Source: Gammaproteobacteria bacterium UBA7310 (lineage in GTDB: Bacteria > Pseudomonadota > Gammaproteobacteria > Pseudomonadales > Ketobacteraceae). Taken from it: a DNA stretch of 64,000 bases. Of the stretch, positions 16,590 to 25,739 are shown piece by piece. Position numbers and translations under genes: made by a program. Location of the stretch: assembly GCA_002471665.1 (NCBI GenBank), contig DKQK01000026.1:1-64000 (forward strand), written 5' to 3'. The number at the start of each line of letters is the position of its first letter. Within the stretch, counting starts at the first letter, position 1. Under the pieces are notes generated by a model. That model saw nothing but the letters and a program-made list of their open reading frames with translations, had not been told where the DNA came from and did no database searches.

Positions 16590-18707
16590 ATGTTTAAAGT
16601 GGTAAAAAAAGAATTTCAGTTTGGTGACCAGACATTTACGTTGGAAACCGGAAAGGTAGCCCGTCAGGCGACGGGTGCAGTCGTTGTGAAAACAGAGTCC
16701 TGTTCTGTGTTGGTTACGGCTGTTGCCAAGAAAGAAGCCAGCCCGGGAATCGATTTTTTCCCATTGACCATTAACTATCAGGAAAAATTCTATGCCGCCG
16801 GCCGTATCCCCGGTGGATTTATGAAACGCGAAGGCCGTCCTACCGAAAAAGAGACGCTGACCTCCCGTTTGATCGATCGTCCTATTCGTCCATTGTTCCC
16901 CGATGGCTTCACCAATGAAGTGCAGGTGATTGCCACGGTAATGTCGACCGATAAAACAACCGATCCGGATATTGCTGCATTGATCGGTGCTTCTGCTGCA
17001 CTGTCCATCGCCGGTATTCCCTTCATGGGCCCGATTGGTGCCGCCCGTGTTGGGTATTGCGATGGTATGTACGTTCTCAACCCCACCTACAAGCAGCTGG
17101 AAACCTCTGTGCTGGATCTGGTGGTGGCCGGTACCGAAGAAGCGGTACTGATGGTTGAATCCGAAGCCCAGGAATTAACCGAAGACCAGATGCTGGGCGC
17201 GGTTCTGTTTGGCCATATGGAAATGCAGAAAGCCGTTACCGCCATCAACGAGTTTGCTGCAGAAGTGGCAACACCAAAGTGGGACTGGAAAGCGCCGGAA
17301 GAAGATACTGCATTGACTGCGGCAGTGAAGGACGTGATTGGCAACCGTCTGGTGGAAGCGTATCAGATCCATGACAAGCAGGCGCGTTATGCTCAGGTTG
17401 ACGTGCTGCGTAGCGAAGCCATTGCTGCTCTGTGCAAGGAAGATGACGAGAACGCCCCTTCCGAGCGTGAAGTGAAGGACACGTTCCACGATCTGGAATA
17501 CGTGACGGTGCGGGAAAACATTCTGTCCGGCAAACCCCGTATTGATGGCCGCGCCCAGAATACGGTACGTCCGATCAGTGTGGAAACCGGTGTTCTGCCC
17601 CGTACTCACGGTTCAGCCTTGTTTACCCGAGGTGAAACCCAAGCCATTGTAACGGCTACCCTGGGCAGCCTGCGCGATTCCCAAAGCATCGATTCCATTG
17701 AAGGCATGAAGCAGGATCCGTTCATGCTTCATTATAATTTCCCGCCATTCTGTGTGGGTGAGATCAGCTTCCAGCTGGCGCCCAAGCGTCGTGAGATTGG
17801 ACATGGTCGCCTGGCCCGTCGTGGCGTACAGGCCATGTTGCCGGACAGCGCCGATTTCCCTTATGCCATTCGCGTGGTCTCTGAAATCACCGAATCCAAT
17901 GGTTCTTCTTCCATGGCTTCTGTGTGCGGTTCCAGTCTGGCGTTGATGGACGCCGGTGTGCCCATGAAGGCGCCGGTGGCGGGTATTGCCATGGGCCTGG
18001 TAAAGGAAGGCGAACGTTTTGCCATCCTGTCCGACATTCTGGGTGATGAGGATCACTTGGGGGATATGGACTTTAAAGTAGCCGGCACGGAAAACGGCAT
18101 TACCGCCTTGCAGATGGACATCAAGATTACCGGTATCACCGAAGAAATCATGGAAAAGGCTCTGAATCAGGCGCGGGAAGGCCGCTTGCATATTCTGGGC
18201 GAGATGAACAAGGTACTGGGTGCGGCCCGTGGCACATTGTCTTCCGATGCGCCGGTCTATCTGACCATCAAGATCCACCCGGATAAGATTCGTGATGTGA
18301 TCGGCAAAGGCGGAGCGATGATTCGCAGTATCTGCGAAGAGTCCGGTGCCGAGATCGATATTCAGGATGACGGTCAGGTACGAATCTACGGTGAGAACCA
18401 GGTTGCAGCCGAGAAAGCACTGTCCATGGTGGAAGGCATTACTGCCGAAGCGGAAATCGGCAAGCTGTACACCGGTAAGGTGAACAAGATCGTTGATTTC
18501 GGTGCTTTTGTTAACATTCTGCCGGGTACCGATGGCCTGGTTCATATCTCTCAGATTGCTGAAGAGCGTGTGAACAGTGTGGGTGATTACCTACAGGAAG
18601 GTCAGGAAGTAACCGTTAAAGTGTTGGATGTGGACAACCGTGGCCGCATTAAACTGAGTATCAAGGAAGCACTGGCAGAGCAAGGTGAAAATACCTCTGC
18701 GGAATAA
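16590..18707 (+). CDS. pnp: Polyribonucleotide nucleotidyltransferase (PNPase)
   Basis: A 705-aa trimeric 3'-5' phosphorolytic exoribonuclease and degradosome component. Two RNase PH domains (about 10-220 and 310-530; second-core motifs FMLHYNFPPFCVGE and SNGSSSMASVCGSSLALMDA), a KH domain (about 550-610, IRDVIGKGGAMIRSI) and an S1 domain (about 620-690, LYTGKVNKIVDFGAFV) are in the usual order. ATG 16590 follows GGAAGG. The 230-bp rpsO-pnp gap holds the rpsO terminator; in E. coli an RNase III hairpin there mediates PNPase autocontrol. Confidence 0.97.
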   Translation: MFKVVKKEFQFGDQTFTLETGKVARQATGAVVVKTESCSVLVTAVAKKEASPGIDFFPLTINYQEKFYAAGRIPGGFMKREGRPTEKETLTSRLIDRPIRPLFPDGFTNEVQVIATVMSTDKTTDPDIAALIGASAALSIAGIPFMGPIGAARVGYCDGMYVLNPTYKQLETSVLDLVVAGTEEAVLMVESEAQELTEDQMLGAVLFGHMEMQKAVTAINEFAAEVATPKWDWKAPEEDTALTAAVKDVIGNRLVEAYQIHDKQARYAQVDVLRSEAIAALCKEDDENAPSEREVKDTFHDLEYVTVRENILSGKPRIDGRAQNTVRPISVETGVLPRTHGSALFTRGETQAIVTATLGSLRDSQSIDSIEGMKQDPFMLHYNFPPFCVGEISFQLAPKRREIGHGRLARRGVQAMLPDSADFPYAIRVVSEITESNGSSSMASVCGSSLALMDAGVPMKAPVAGIAMGLVKEGERFAILSDILGDEDHLGDMDFKVAGTENGITALQMDIKITGITEEIMEKALNQAREGRLHILGEMNKVLGAARGTLSSDAPVYLTIKIHPDKIRDVIGKGGAMIRSICEESGAEIDIQDDGQVRIYGENQVAAEKALSMVEGITAEAEIGKLYTGKVNKIVDFGAFVNILPGTDGLVHISQIAEERVNSVGDYLQEGQEVTVKVLDVDNRGRIKLSIKEALAEQGENTSAE

Positions 18708-18742
18708 CAAACATCAGCTAACTTGCTAAGGTTTGTATATAG

Positions 18743-18767
18743 AAAGGGAGCTAACGGCTCCCTTTTT
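18743..18767 (+). terminator. Rho-independent terminator after pnp
   Basis: AAAGGGAGC/GCTCCCTTT with a 5-nt loop and a T5 run, 35 bp after the pnp stop. It closes the long ribosome and RNA operon. Confidence 0.93.
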
Positions 18768-18953
18768 ATTTACACTTGGTTATATAAAATACAGTTGTGT
18801 TTGTGAAGGGCATTGCGTACCCTAATGACATTCGAGACAAAATCAGCGTCCTGCTTTATTTTTGATCTGTTGCGCTGTGTAGATCACGACAGACTGCAGA
18901 CCCGTACATTTTCTACAGAATATACAAGAACAAAAAACCGGAGGAATAGGGAA

Positions 18954-19640
18954 ATGCCATTGCACAAAATCAACCGTTTTAAAGCATTGGTTGCATCATC
19001 CGCTCTGCTGCTTTCAAGTGTGGCCCTGGCCAGTGACTGGCAGTTGGATATGGATGAAAACGGAGTACAACTTTATACCAAAGCATCGCAATCAAGCCCG
19101 TTGAAACAAGTCAAAGTCGTCACTTCTGTGAAGGGCAGCCTTTCCAGTCTGGTGTCTTTTTTGTCGGATCACAGCGCTTTTCCCGAGTGGATGGATAAGG
19201 TGGCCAAAGCGGAGCAATTGAAAGAGATCAGTGATAAGGAATCCATAACCTATACCGTTGTTGATGCTCCCTGGCCTGAGCGTGATCGGGACGCCATTTT
19301 GTATTCCCGCTGGGAACAGAATCCGGAAACGTTGGTGGTGACCAAAAAAGTATTCGCTGAACCGCAGTACCTGAATAAAGATGACAGCATGATTCGCAGC
19401 CCACATATGGAAGCTGAGTGGGTGCTGACACCGAAAGGCAATGGTGTTGTCGAGGTGGCCTACGTATCAGATTACAATCCCGGTGGTGATATTCAGGGTT
19501 GGTTGCTGGATATGTTTACCTATGAAATGCCGTTTAATACCATGAAAAACCTGCGAGCTTCAGCACTGGGTAAATATGAGGGTGCAAAATTCGCTTTCAT
19601 TAAAGAGCCGGTTTCCAGCGGCGTTGCCATGACGCAATAA
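18954..19640 (+). CDS. Secreted START-domain lipid-binding protein
   Basis: About 228 aa. A signal peptide (residues 1-24, ending SVALAS) is followed by a START/SRPBCC-type domain: DWQLDMDENGVQLYTKAS, VVTSVKGSLSSLVSFLSDH, YTVVDAPWPERDRDAILYSRW and VEVAYVSDYNPGGDIQGWLLD. START domains hold one lipid or other hydrophobic ligand in a helix-grip fold; the bacterial ligand is unknown. ATG 18954 follows a strong GGAGG; an upstream in-frame ATG (18813) would add 47 residues with no export logic. It is monocistronic between two terminators. Confidence 0.85.
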   Translation: MPLHKINRFKALVASSALLLSSVALASDWQLDMDENGVQLYTKASQSSPLKQVKVVTSVKGSLSSLVSFLSDHSAFPEWMDKVAKAEQLKEISDKESITYTVVDAPWPERDRDAILYSRWEQNPETLVVTKKVFAEPQYLNKDDSMIRSPHMEAEWVLTPKGNGVVEVAYVSDYNPGGDIQGWLLDMFTYEMPFNTMKNLRASALGKYEGAKFAFIKEPVSSGVAMTQ

Positions 19641-19660
19641 GCGGTTTTTTTAACAAGTAA

Positions 19661-19692
19661 AAAGAAAGGGGCCTGCTGGCCCCTTTCTTTTT
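19661..19692. terminator. Bidirectional terminator between convergent genes
   Basis: AAAGAAAGGGGCC and GGCCCCTTTCTTT form a 13-bp stem with a 4-nt loop; the A- and T-rich flanks allow termination from both sides. It separates the START-domain gene from the convergent response regulator. Confidence 0.93.
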
Positions 19693-19720
19693 GTGCACGT
19701 TATACCATGTTGCATACGGT

Positions 19721-20350
19721 TTAGATCAGATGAAAGTGCGCCGCTTTGGTGACCGCCTGGGTGCGGGTTTTGCACTGCAGTTTTTTCAGTATACGGGCAA
19801 TATGGGTTTTTACCGTCTCGGTGCTTTTATCCGTACTGATGGCAATTTGCTTGTTACTCATACCGGTGGCAAGCCATTTCAGTATTTCCGTTTCGGTGGC
19901 TGTCAGCTGCAGATCCGGTTGTTGTAATTCTCCGCAATCGTTCAGTGCCTGGATGGTTGGCTCCGGGGTTGAAAAATACACGCCGCCGTTGGCTACCGTA
20001 TTCAGTGCCTGTATAAATTCCTCGATACCGGATTCCTTAAACAGAAAGCCTTTCGCCCCCAGTGACAGACAGTGTTGCAGTGCCAATGCGTTAAAGTGAG
20101 AGGTTAGCAGGACAACCGGAATACCGCCCAAAAGGTTCTGATTGCGCAGCAGGGTTTCCGCAGTATCCTGTTTCAGGTGGTAGTCACAGAGGATCAGGTC
20201 GAAGGTCTGATTCTTTTTAAGAAGTGCCAGTGCCAGTTGGGCTGATTCCAGGCTGTGAGTAACCTGAAATTGTTGGGTGCTGTTTAATAGCGAAGCCAGG
20301 CTCTCTCGCACCAACGCTTGATCTTCCACCAGGAGTACGTGATATTTCAT
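19721..20350 (-). CDS. NarL/LuxR-family response regulator
   Basis: A 209-aa regulator with a receiver domain (LLVEDQ acidic pair; phospho-acceptor Asp in LILCDYH, about residue 54; LLTS switch Thr; Lys in GFLFKES) and a C-terminal LuxR-type HTH (about 145-205, LTATETEILKWLATGMSNKQI). Its ATG overlaps the stop of the upstream kinase by 4 nt, so the two form a two-component pair. Targets and signal are unknown; no promoter evidence links it to a neighbour. Confidence 0.9.
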   Translation of the reverse strand: MKYHVLLVEDQALVRESLASLLNSTQQFQVTHSLESAQLALALLKKNQTFDLILCDYHLKQDTAETLLRNQNLLGGIPVVLLTSHFNALALQHCLSLGAKGFLFKESGIEEFIQALNTVANGGVYFSTPEPTIQALNDCGELQQPDLQLTATETEILKWLATGMSNKQIAISTDKSTETVKTHIARILKKLQCKTRTQAVTKAAHFHLI

Positions 20351-21546
20351 AGCGCGGGAATCACCAAGGTGGCACTGAACCCGTCGGTGTTCAGTGCCAG
20401 ATCGATCTTGCCACCCAACTGTTTCACTCGGGAATAAATACCGTTCAGGCCTTTGCCGGGTTTGAACTGAGTCTTGCCGGAACCATTGTCTTCAATGCTG
20501 ATGCTGTACTGCGTTGGGCTTTTCATTATGAGTATGTAAAGGGTGCTGGCGTTGGAATGTCGAATGCTATTGGTAATGATCTCCTGGCAACAGCGAAACA
20601 GAATGGCGCCACTGGAGGCTGAACAGCGGCCGTCAAAGCCTTCTGTATCGACCACGATTTGCGGGCGAGGAATACTGTGCGCCAAAGTTTCAAGAGCACT
20701 TTTGATGTCAAAAACCGGCTCCTGCCAGGTATGCGACAGTGTGCGAATCTGTTCGGACATCTTGCGGGTCAGTTCCATGGCATTGATCAGTAACGGGTCT
20801 TTGTTTTGGTGTGTGTAACAATACTGATTCAGGTTGTGGCTGATGACAGTGCTCAGGTGCCCCAATTCATCATGCAGATCACGGGCGATTGCCTCCCGGG
20901 TCTCTTGAGCGACCCGGGATTCCAGTAAGTTTTGGGTGGCGGTCAGCTGAGCCAAATTGATGCTGGCGATGGTTTTCTGTTTGAATTCGCTGATCATGGT
21001 ATTGAACAGCAGATAGACCAGTACCTGGCTGCTGGCGATTTGCAGAAAATAGGATGTATCCAGTTGTGCAAGCAGAACCTGGCCGGCAGTGAGATTGGCA
21101 ATGCTGATTATCAACACGGCTTGCCAACCGCGTAATCCAGCGGTGGAAGCGGCCGGCAGCGCCAGCAGAAAGGTCAGCACATGCAGATTATCAACAGCAT
21201 TTTTACTGGCTTCAATGAGCGCGATGGCGCATCCGTAGTTGAGTATGCTTAACAATAATAGAATAGGATGCTGTGCTGAATTGGGATAATGGTTGGATTC
21301 CCGCAGCGGGTAAAAGATGGTGAGATACAAGTAGGACGAAATAAAGAGCACTGGATACAGCAAGGCCAGTGACAATATGAAACTGCTCGTATCAATGGCT
21401 TTCACCAGTTCAGCGTAGACACAGGCCATGACGATGATCCCTGTACTGGTGAGGATCAGGGAGCGAACCAGAAAATAAGGTGGCACCAATTCTTGATAAC
21501 GTTTTAGCATGGCGAATATCATGATGTTTTCACTTTTGTATAACAT
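20347..21546 (-). CDS. Membrane histidine kinase, HisKA_3 (NarX/DegS-like) type
   Basis: A 399-aa kinase with a multi-TM N-terminal sensor (about 25-190, five to six hydrophobic helices and no large periplasmic domain), then the HisKA_3 dimerisation helix with the phospho-His in AIARDLHDELGHLSTVISHN and a HATPase with CCQEIITNSIRHSNAS and DNGSGKTQFKPGKGLNGIY. Such kinases pair with NarL-type regulators, and the partner gene overlaps by 4 nt. The start may be 21546 or the ATG eight codons downstream. The sensed signal is probably membrane-based; it is not identifiable here. Confidence 0.88.
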   Translation of the reverse strand: MLYKSENIMIFAMLKRYQELVPPYFLVRSLILTSTGIIVMACVYAELVKAIDTSSFILSLALLYPVLFISSYLYLTIFYPLRESNHYPNSAQHPILLLLSILNYGCAIALIEASKNAVDNLHVLTFLLALPAASTAGLRGWQAVLIISIANLTAGQVLLAQLDTSYFLQIASSQVLVYLLFNTMISEFKQKTIASINLAQLTATQNLLESRVAQETREAIARDLHDELGHLSTVISHNLNQYCYTHQNKDPLLINAMELTRKMSEQIRTLSHTWQEPVFDIKSALETLAHSIPRPQIVVDTEGFDGRCSASSGAILFRCCQEIITNSIRHSNASTLYILIMKSPTQYSISIEDNGSGKTQFKPGKGLNGIYSRVKQLGGKIDLALNTDGFSATLVIPAL

Positions 21547-21574
21547 GGCGTTCGAGTTGGCGTCTATGCAGGAT

Positions 21575-22630
21575 CTATTGTAATTTGCGAATAAAAGTAT
21601 CTATTCGTAAATTAAGATCTTCTGCTTCATGGTGTAGCCAGTGAGTGCCTTGCGGATAAGTAACCAGCTCCAGATCCGGTACCAGGTCTCCAATGCCTGT
21701 TAGGGTATCCTGATTGAAGTAGGGGTCTGCCAGGCCCCACAAAAACAGGGTTGGGCGTTTGATGGTGTAGATCTTTTTCTGGAACGCCGTAAGCTCAGCA
21801 GGGTAATCCTGTTCATTGGCAGGAAACGGCATGGCGCGATAGTAATGTTTCATGGTTTTCCAGCGTTGCGTGGGCACCCAGTTTTCCAGCATCAGGCGCA
21901 GTATCCGCTTGCCGGAATAGAATCCGCTATCGAATATTGAAAAGTCACTGAAAATGATTTTGGAAAAATTCAACTGGTCCGCTAGTGAGGTTCCCTGCGC
22001 ATAGCCAATGTAGCGGCTACGCTCTGCCTGGTCGCTGTCAGGATTCAACAGTGCGCGGCCAAACAGGTAGGGGTGGGGAACACTGATCACCACCAAGCCG
22101 TCAACGGCATCTGGATGCAGCATTCCCATAATCCAGGCGATGGCGCCACCGAAGTCATGGCCGACAATGGTTGCTTTGTCATAACCCAGGCAGCGAATGA
22201 TTGCACGAATTTCCCAGGCAATTTCTATGAAATCATATTCCTCCACCAGGTCAGGGCTGGAGGAATAATGATGTCCTTTCAGGTCTATGGCCGCAGCATG
22301 GTGGGTGTCACCGAAGTATTCCAGTTGCTGCTCCCAGGCGTAGGCAAATTCGGGGAAACCATGTAAAAAAAGGATCAGGCCTGCGGGGGTTTCGGGTCGC
22401 TTTTCAATGGTGAAGTAACGCCACTGGTTGCCGTCAATGTCTTCCACGGTCAGTATCTTTTCGTCAAATGTCTGGTTCCACTCACCAACAAGGCCGCTTT
22501 CGAGCCGGGCCTGGTCACGTTCAGGTGCTGTATATTCATTTTGTTGGCAACTGCCCGCCATACTGGAGGTGGTGACCAGTGTCGCCAGCACCAGCAGCGT
22601 GAGGCGCATGAATAGGTGTGAATGGTGCAT
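21575..22630 (-). CDS. Exported alpha/beta hydrolase, epoxide-hydrolase-like
   Basis: A 351-aa protein with a signal peptide (about 1-25, likely cleavage after SSMA) and an alpha/beta hydrolase fold: oxyanion motif HGFPEFAYAW, nucleophile elbow VGHDFGGAIAW (Asp nucleophile, as in epoxide hydrolases and haloalkane dehalogenases), acid in WGLADPYF and a C-terminal His in GTHWLHHEA. The HGFPE/GHDFGG combination points to soluble epoxide hydrolases; the substrate is unknown and periplasmic location is an inference. It lies 28 bp upstream of the kinase on the same strand. Confidence 0.82.
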   Translation of the reverse strand: MHHSHLFMRLTLLVLATLVTTSSMAGSCQQNEYTAPERDQARLESGLVGEWNQTFDEKILTVEDIDGNQWRYFTIEKRPETPAGLILFLHGFPEFAYAWEQQLEYFGDTHHAAAIDLKGHHYSSSPDLVEEYDFIEIAWEIRAIIRCLGYDKATIVGHDFGGAIAWIMGMLHPDAVDGLVVISVPHPYLFGRALLNPDSDQAERSRYIGYAQGTSLADQLNFSKIIFSDFSIFDSGFYSGKRILRLMLENWVPTQRWKTMKHYYRAMPFPANEQDYPAELTAFQKKIYTIKRPTLFLWGLADPYFNQDTLTGIGDLVPDLELVTYPQGTHWLHHEAEDLNLRIDTFIRKLQ

Positions 22631-22703
22631 GTGAATTCCCTCTGTTAATCCAAGTGGATAGTGTTTCAGAATGGGGAAATCAGCCTGTTTTGGGTATCAC
22701 CCG

Positions 22704-22739
22704 GATGGGGGAAGTCCTAGAGATGGGGGAAGTCCTAGA
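22704..22739. repeat. Perfect 18-bp tandem duplication at a gene's 3' end
   Basis: The unit GATGGGGGAAGTCCTAGA occurs twice in direct succession (22704-22721 and 22722-22739). On the minus strand each copy carries the in-frame TAG, so the stop codon (22735-22737) of the GAF-like gene lies inside the repeat. A recent slippage duplication is the simplest reading. Confidence 0.95.
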
Positions 22740-23529
22740 ACAGCACGATATCGTCGGGTTGGGCCGGGGCTCGGTGGTCGGCATTGCCCCGCAGGTGATG
22801 CAGCAGATTTTCGACGATTGCAAACAGGTCCAGGTTGGAACGGGTATGGCTGTCCAGAGTCTGCGACATGGCCTCGATAATCGGTGTGATGGCATCGTAG
22901 ATATCGTCTTCCTGGTCCGCCTCCAGGCCCAGCATGGGCAGCAGGGTTGCCATGTCCGTGAGCATCTTATTGACGATCAGATCCCGTTTGCTGCCCAGAG
23001 ACTGCCTGTCCAGGAGCAGGGCTTGCTGGAAATCATTTAATTGATGTTTGATCAGGGTTTCGGTCTGCAGCAGTGCCTCATGCTTGTTTAACCAGATTTC
23101 CGCACTGTCGAGAAACAGTGCCATATCATCCTGAATGGAGTCATCCTGGATGGGGCTGTGTTGTTCCGGTGCAGGGCCCTGGTGGTGAATGACCAGCTTG
23201 AAGTCTCGATATCGGAAGGCAAACAGATGATCGTGGGCCGCAATTTTATCATCGCCACAGAGCAGTGCCGTCAAGGTTCTGATCTGGTTGCGCGGTAGTC
23301 CGGCGGCGATTTTACGTACACCTCGAAAATGGGGTCCTTGAAGAAAGACAAAACCGGAAGCCCCCAGACTGCAACACAGTTGCTGGATGATGTTGAGCAG
23401 ATCATCATGGCATTGTGCATTAATCAGTTCCCGCGTTGCCTTGTTCACCGCACCAAGCTGATGTTGGCGGCGCAGGGCATTGGCCAGATCACGGGGTGCT
23501 GGTTCCTTCACAATCGATTTGGCAGACAC
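22735..23529 (-). CDS. GAF-like cytoplasmic protein of unknown function
   Basis: 264 aa with no signal peptide or TM segment. Residues about 15-165 look like a GAF-type domain (an HQLGAVNKATRELINAQ helix, ASGFVFLQGPH core, LFAFRYRDFKLVIHH), followed by a helical C-terminal half with a coiled-coil-like stretch (LLQTETLIKHQLNDFQQALL) and no catalytic domain: no kinase, GGDEF or HTH is recognisable. A short IQDD repeat lies near residue 137. It could be a small-molecule sensor or adaptor. It is divergent from the AraC gene; I do not recognise an orthologue. Confidence 0.7.
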   Translation of the reverse strand: MSAKSIVKEPAPRDLANALRRQHQLGAVNKATRELINAQCHDDLLNIIQQLCCSLGASGFVFLQGPHFRGVRKIAAGLPRNQIRTLTALLCGDDKIAAHDHLFAFRYRDFKLVIHHQGPAPEQHSPIQDDSIQDDMALFLDSAEIWLNKHEALLQTETLIKHQLNDFQQALLLDRQSLGSKRDLIVNKMLTDMATLLPMLGLEADQEDDIYDAITPIIEAMSQTLDSHTRSNLDLFAIVENLLHHLRGNADHRAPAQPDDIVLF

Positions 23530-23709
23530 AATAGCTCCTTGAGGTGGTGCCTGGCTTTCAGTATGTCATTCCCTGCTTGTTGAACTATCCAGAAAACGAA
23601 ATCTTGGCAGGATTTTTTATCGCCTGCCATTCAGGGCGAATAAAGTGTGTTATAAATAACCTTAGGTTTGCAATGGATAAGAGTTGGAACGTCTCAATTA
23701 CGTTGGTGC

Positions 23710-24702
23710 ATGGATTCAGACCGCCTACAATCATTCGATCTCAAGGACATCTGCATCACGGAATTTGATGACATTTACGGGAAGTACGATTCCTGTAATA
23801 CCCCCTTGTCTGACTCCCCGAAAATCGCTACCTCCGGTTTGGTTTCATGCAACTTTGAACTGTTCTGGCGTTCCAGTAGTCTGGATACGTTGCAGGAATG
23901 CAGATTGCCGGAGAGTGCGATCGCTTGCCACCTGCCGCACCCGGATATTCCGGCCCTGCGCCACTTTACCTGGCATCCGGAAGGCGACAAGCACTCCATG
24001 ATCTCGTTGCCTTCATCCGAGTTAACCTGGCATATGGTGCGCACGCCGGCCATGGCGATGGTGGTGACGGTGGAGCAACTCTGTACATTGTTCAGTGACT
24101 CCGAACTGGATTGGTTCTTCGGCAACGCAGACAAAATAAAGCGCAGGGACCTGGATGGTGCCGCGTTGTTTTCGGTTGCCGCCGCCATCCATAGGATGCT
24201 GTTAGCTGGCCTGCGGGAGACGGCTACGGTTGACGTTGTTCAGTTTAATTACTGCATGGGACAGGTTGTGCTGGATTGGATGGAAGTACTCATGTGTGCT
24301 GATAGCGGTAAAACCAAAAGCAGCAATCGGGAGCGGATTCTGACCCGGAGCCTGGATTACATCCGCCACCATTATCGTTTCGACATCAAGATCCGTGATC
24401 TGGTGGACTACACCCACTCCACCAGCCGCAATCTTCAGTTGGTATTCAAGAATCAGTTTGGACTCACACCCTTACAGTTTTTACGCTGCTACCGCCTGAT
24501 CAAATTTCACAAAGCTCTGCGTCAGGTTGGTTCGGTCACCGAAGCGGCCGTGGCCAGTGGTTTACGCCATATGGGCCGATTACCTGACCATTACCGGGCG
24601 ATGTTTGGTGAGAATCCCACAGACTACTTGAGCCGAATGCGCGGCAGGGATTGGCATAAACGTGCGGAGTGTCACTGCGGCCATTGCCGAACAGGCCAGT
24701 AA
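23710..24702 (+). CDS. AraC-family transcriptional regulator
   Basis: About 330 aa from ATG 23710 (an ATG at 23668 would add 14 residues; neither has a good SD). The C-terminal 100 residues form the double HTH of AraC/XylS proteins (LDYIRHHYRFDIKIRDLVDYTHSTSRNL, FGLTPLQFLRCYRLIKFHKAL, MFGENPTDYLSRMR). The N-terminal half resembles the ligand domain of regulators such as EutR only in layout. The target is unknown; the divergent GAF-like gene is a candidate. Several Cys/His residues at the extreme C-terminus (CHCGHC) are unusual and could bind metal. Confidence 0.85.
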   Translation: MDSDRLQSFDLKDICITEFDDIYGKYDSCNTPLSDSPKIATSGLVSCNFELFWRSSSLDTLQECRLPESAIACHLPHPDIPALRHFTWHPEGDKHSMISLPSSELTWHMVRTPAMAMVVTVEQLCTLFSDSELDWFFGNADKIKRRDLDGAALFSVAAAIHRMLLAGLRETATVDVVQFNYCMGQVVLDWMEVLMCADSGKTKSSNRERILTRSLDYIRHHYRFDIKIRDLVDYTHSTSRNLQLVFKNQFGLTPLQFLRCYRLIKFHKALRQVGSVTEAAVASGLRHMGRLPDHYRAMFGENPTDYLSRMRGRDWHKRAECHCGHCRTGQ

Positions 24703-24704
24703 TC

Positions 24705-25739
24705 TCAGGCGATGGACAGTTGCGTGGGGCGCACTTTACCGGACAGCCAAAGAATGATGGTACTGAATCCATCCCAGGGGTTGCCTTCGCCAATGCCTTT
24801 GATGGCCTGGTCGATACGCGCGGCTTCCAGCAGGCAGTGTCGAAAGCTGGTGGGGGAGAGTCGTTGTAATGCGGATTGAAAGATAGGCTTGCGGCTGTCC
24901 CATATCCGGTATTCCTGCATAATCCGGGCTGCTGCCATACCATTGTTGAGCAATTGGGCCATCCCTGCCAGAGCCCGGATTTCTTTACTGAAGGCCCACA
25001 GCAACACCGTTGGCTCCGTGCCTCCGGCCTGCAGTTGGTAAAGCATTTTCATGGCGTGGGCATCATTGCCCTTTAATGCCTCATCCACCAAATCGTAAAG
25101 ATTGTAGCGGGCATGGTCGGCGACGGATTCTTCTATGTCCTGCACATCCAGCGGGCCCTTGCCCCGCAGCAATACCAGTTTTTCCACCTCCTGGGATGCT
25201 GCCAGCAGATTGCCTTCCACTCTTTCTGCCAGCAGTTGAACCGCTTCACGGGTCGGCTCCAGGCCCACTTGACGCATCCGTTGATGAATCCACTGTGGTA
25301 GCTGGTTGATGTCGATGGGCCACACCTGAATCAATGCTCCGCATTGTTCAATCTTCTGAAACCATTTGGTGGATTGGGTTTTTTTATCCACCTTGGGGAT
25401 GATCAACAGCAACACGTTGTCGGGGTTTGGATTCTCGCAGTACTTTTGTAGCGTTTTTTTCGCACCATCATCGAACTTCGGTTTGGGGTGGCGCACCTCC
25501 AGTATTTTGCGATCACCAAACAACGACATGCTGTTGCCGGCCTCTAGCAGGTTGGACCAATCAAAGCCAGGCTCAATGGGAAACAGATCCCGTTCGGTAA
25601 AGCCCTGTTGGCGACAGGATCGGCGAATGTGGTCGGCCGCTTCCTGCATCAGCAGGGTTTCGTCACCACTGAGAATATAGACGGGAAGTATCTGTCCTTT
25701 GGCAAAGTGCTCTTTCAGTTGGTTCGTGCGCAGCTTCAT
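24705..25739 (-). CDS. holA: DNA polymerase III subunit delta
   Basis: The 344-aa clamp-loader subunit that opens the beta clamp. N-terminal MKLRTNQLKEHFAKGQILPVYILSGDE and YILSGDETLLMQEAAD match HolA, followed by AAA+-like and C-terminal collar domains with LIIPKVDKK, NLLAASQEVEKL and FSKEIRALAGM. It overlaps lptE by 4 nt, and its 3' end converges 2 bp from the AraC gene. The leuS-lptE-holA order is conserved in gammaproteobacteria. Confidence 0.95.
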   Translation of the reverse strand: MKLRTNQLKEHFAKGQILPVYILSGDETLLMQEAADHIRRSCRQQGFTERDLFPIEPGFDWSNLLEAGNSMSLFGDRKILEVRHPKPKFDDGAKKTLQKYCENPNPDNVLLLIIPKVDKKTQSTKWFQKIEQCGALIQVWPIDINQLPQWIHQRMRQVGLEPTREAVQLLAERVEGNLLAASQEVEKLVLLRGKGPLDVQDIEESVADHARYNLYDLVDEALKGNDAHAMKMLYQLQAGGTEPTVLLWAFSKEIRALAGMAQLLNNGMAAARIMQEYRIWDSRKPIFQSALQRLSPTSFRHCLLEAARIDQAIKGIGEGNPWDGFSTIILWLSGKVRPTQLSIA

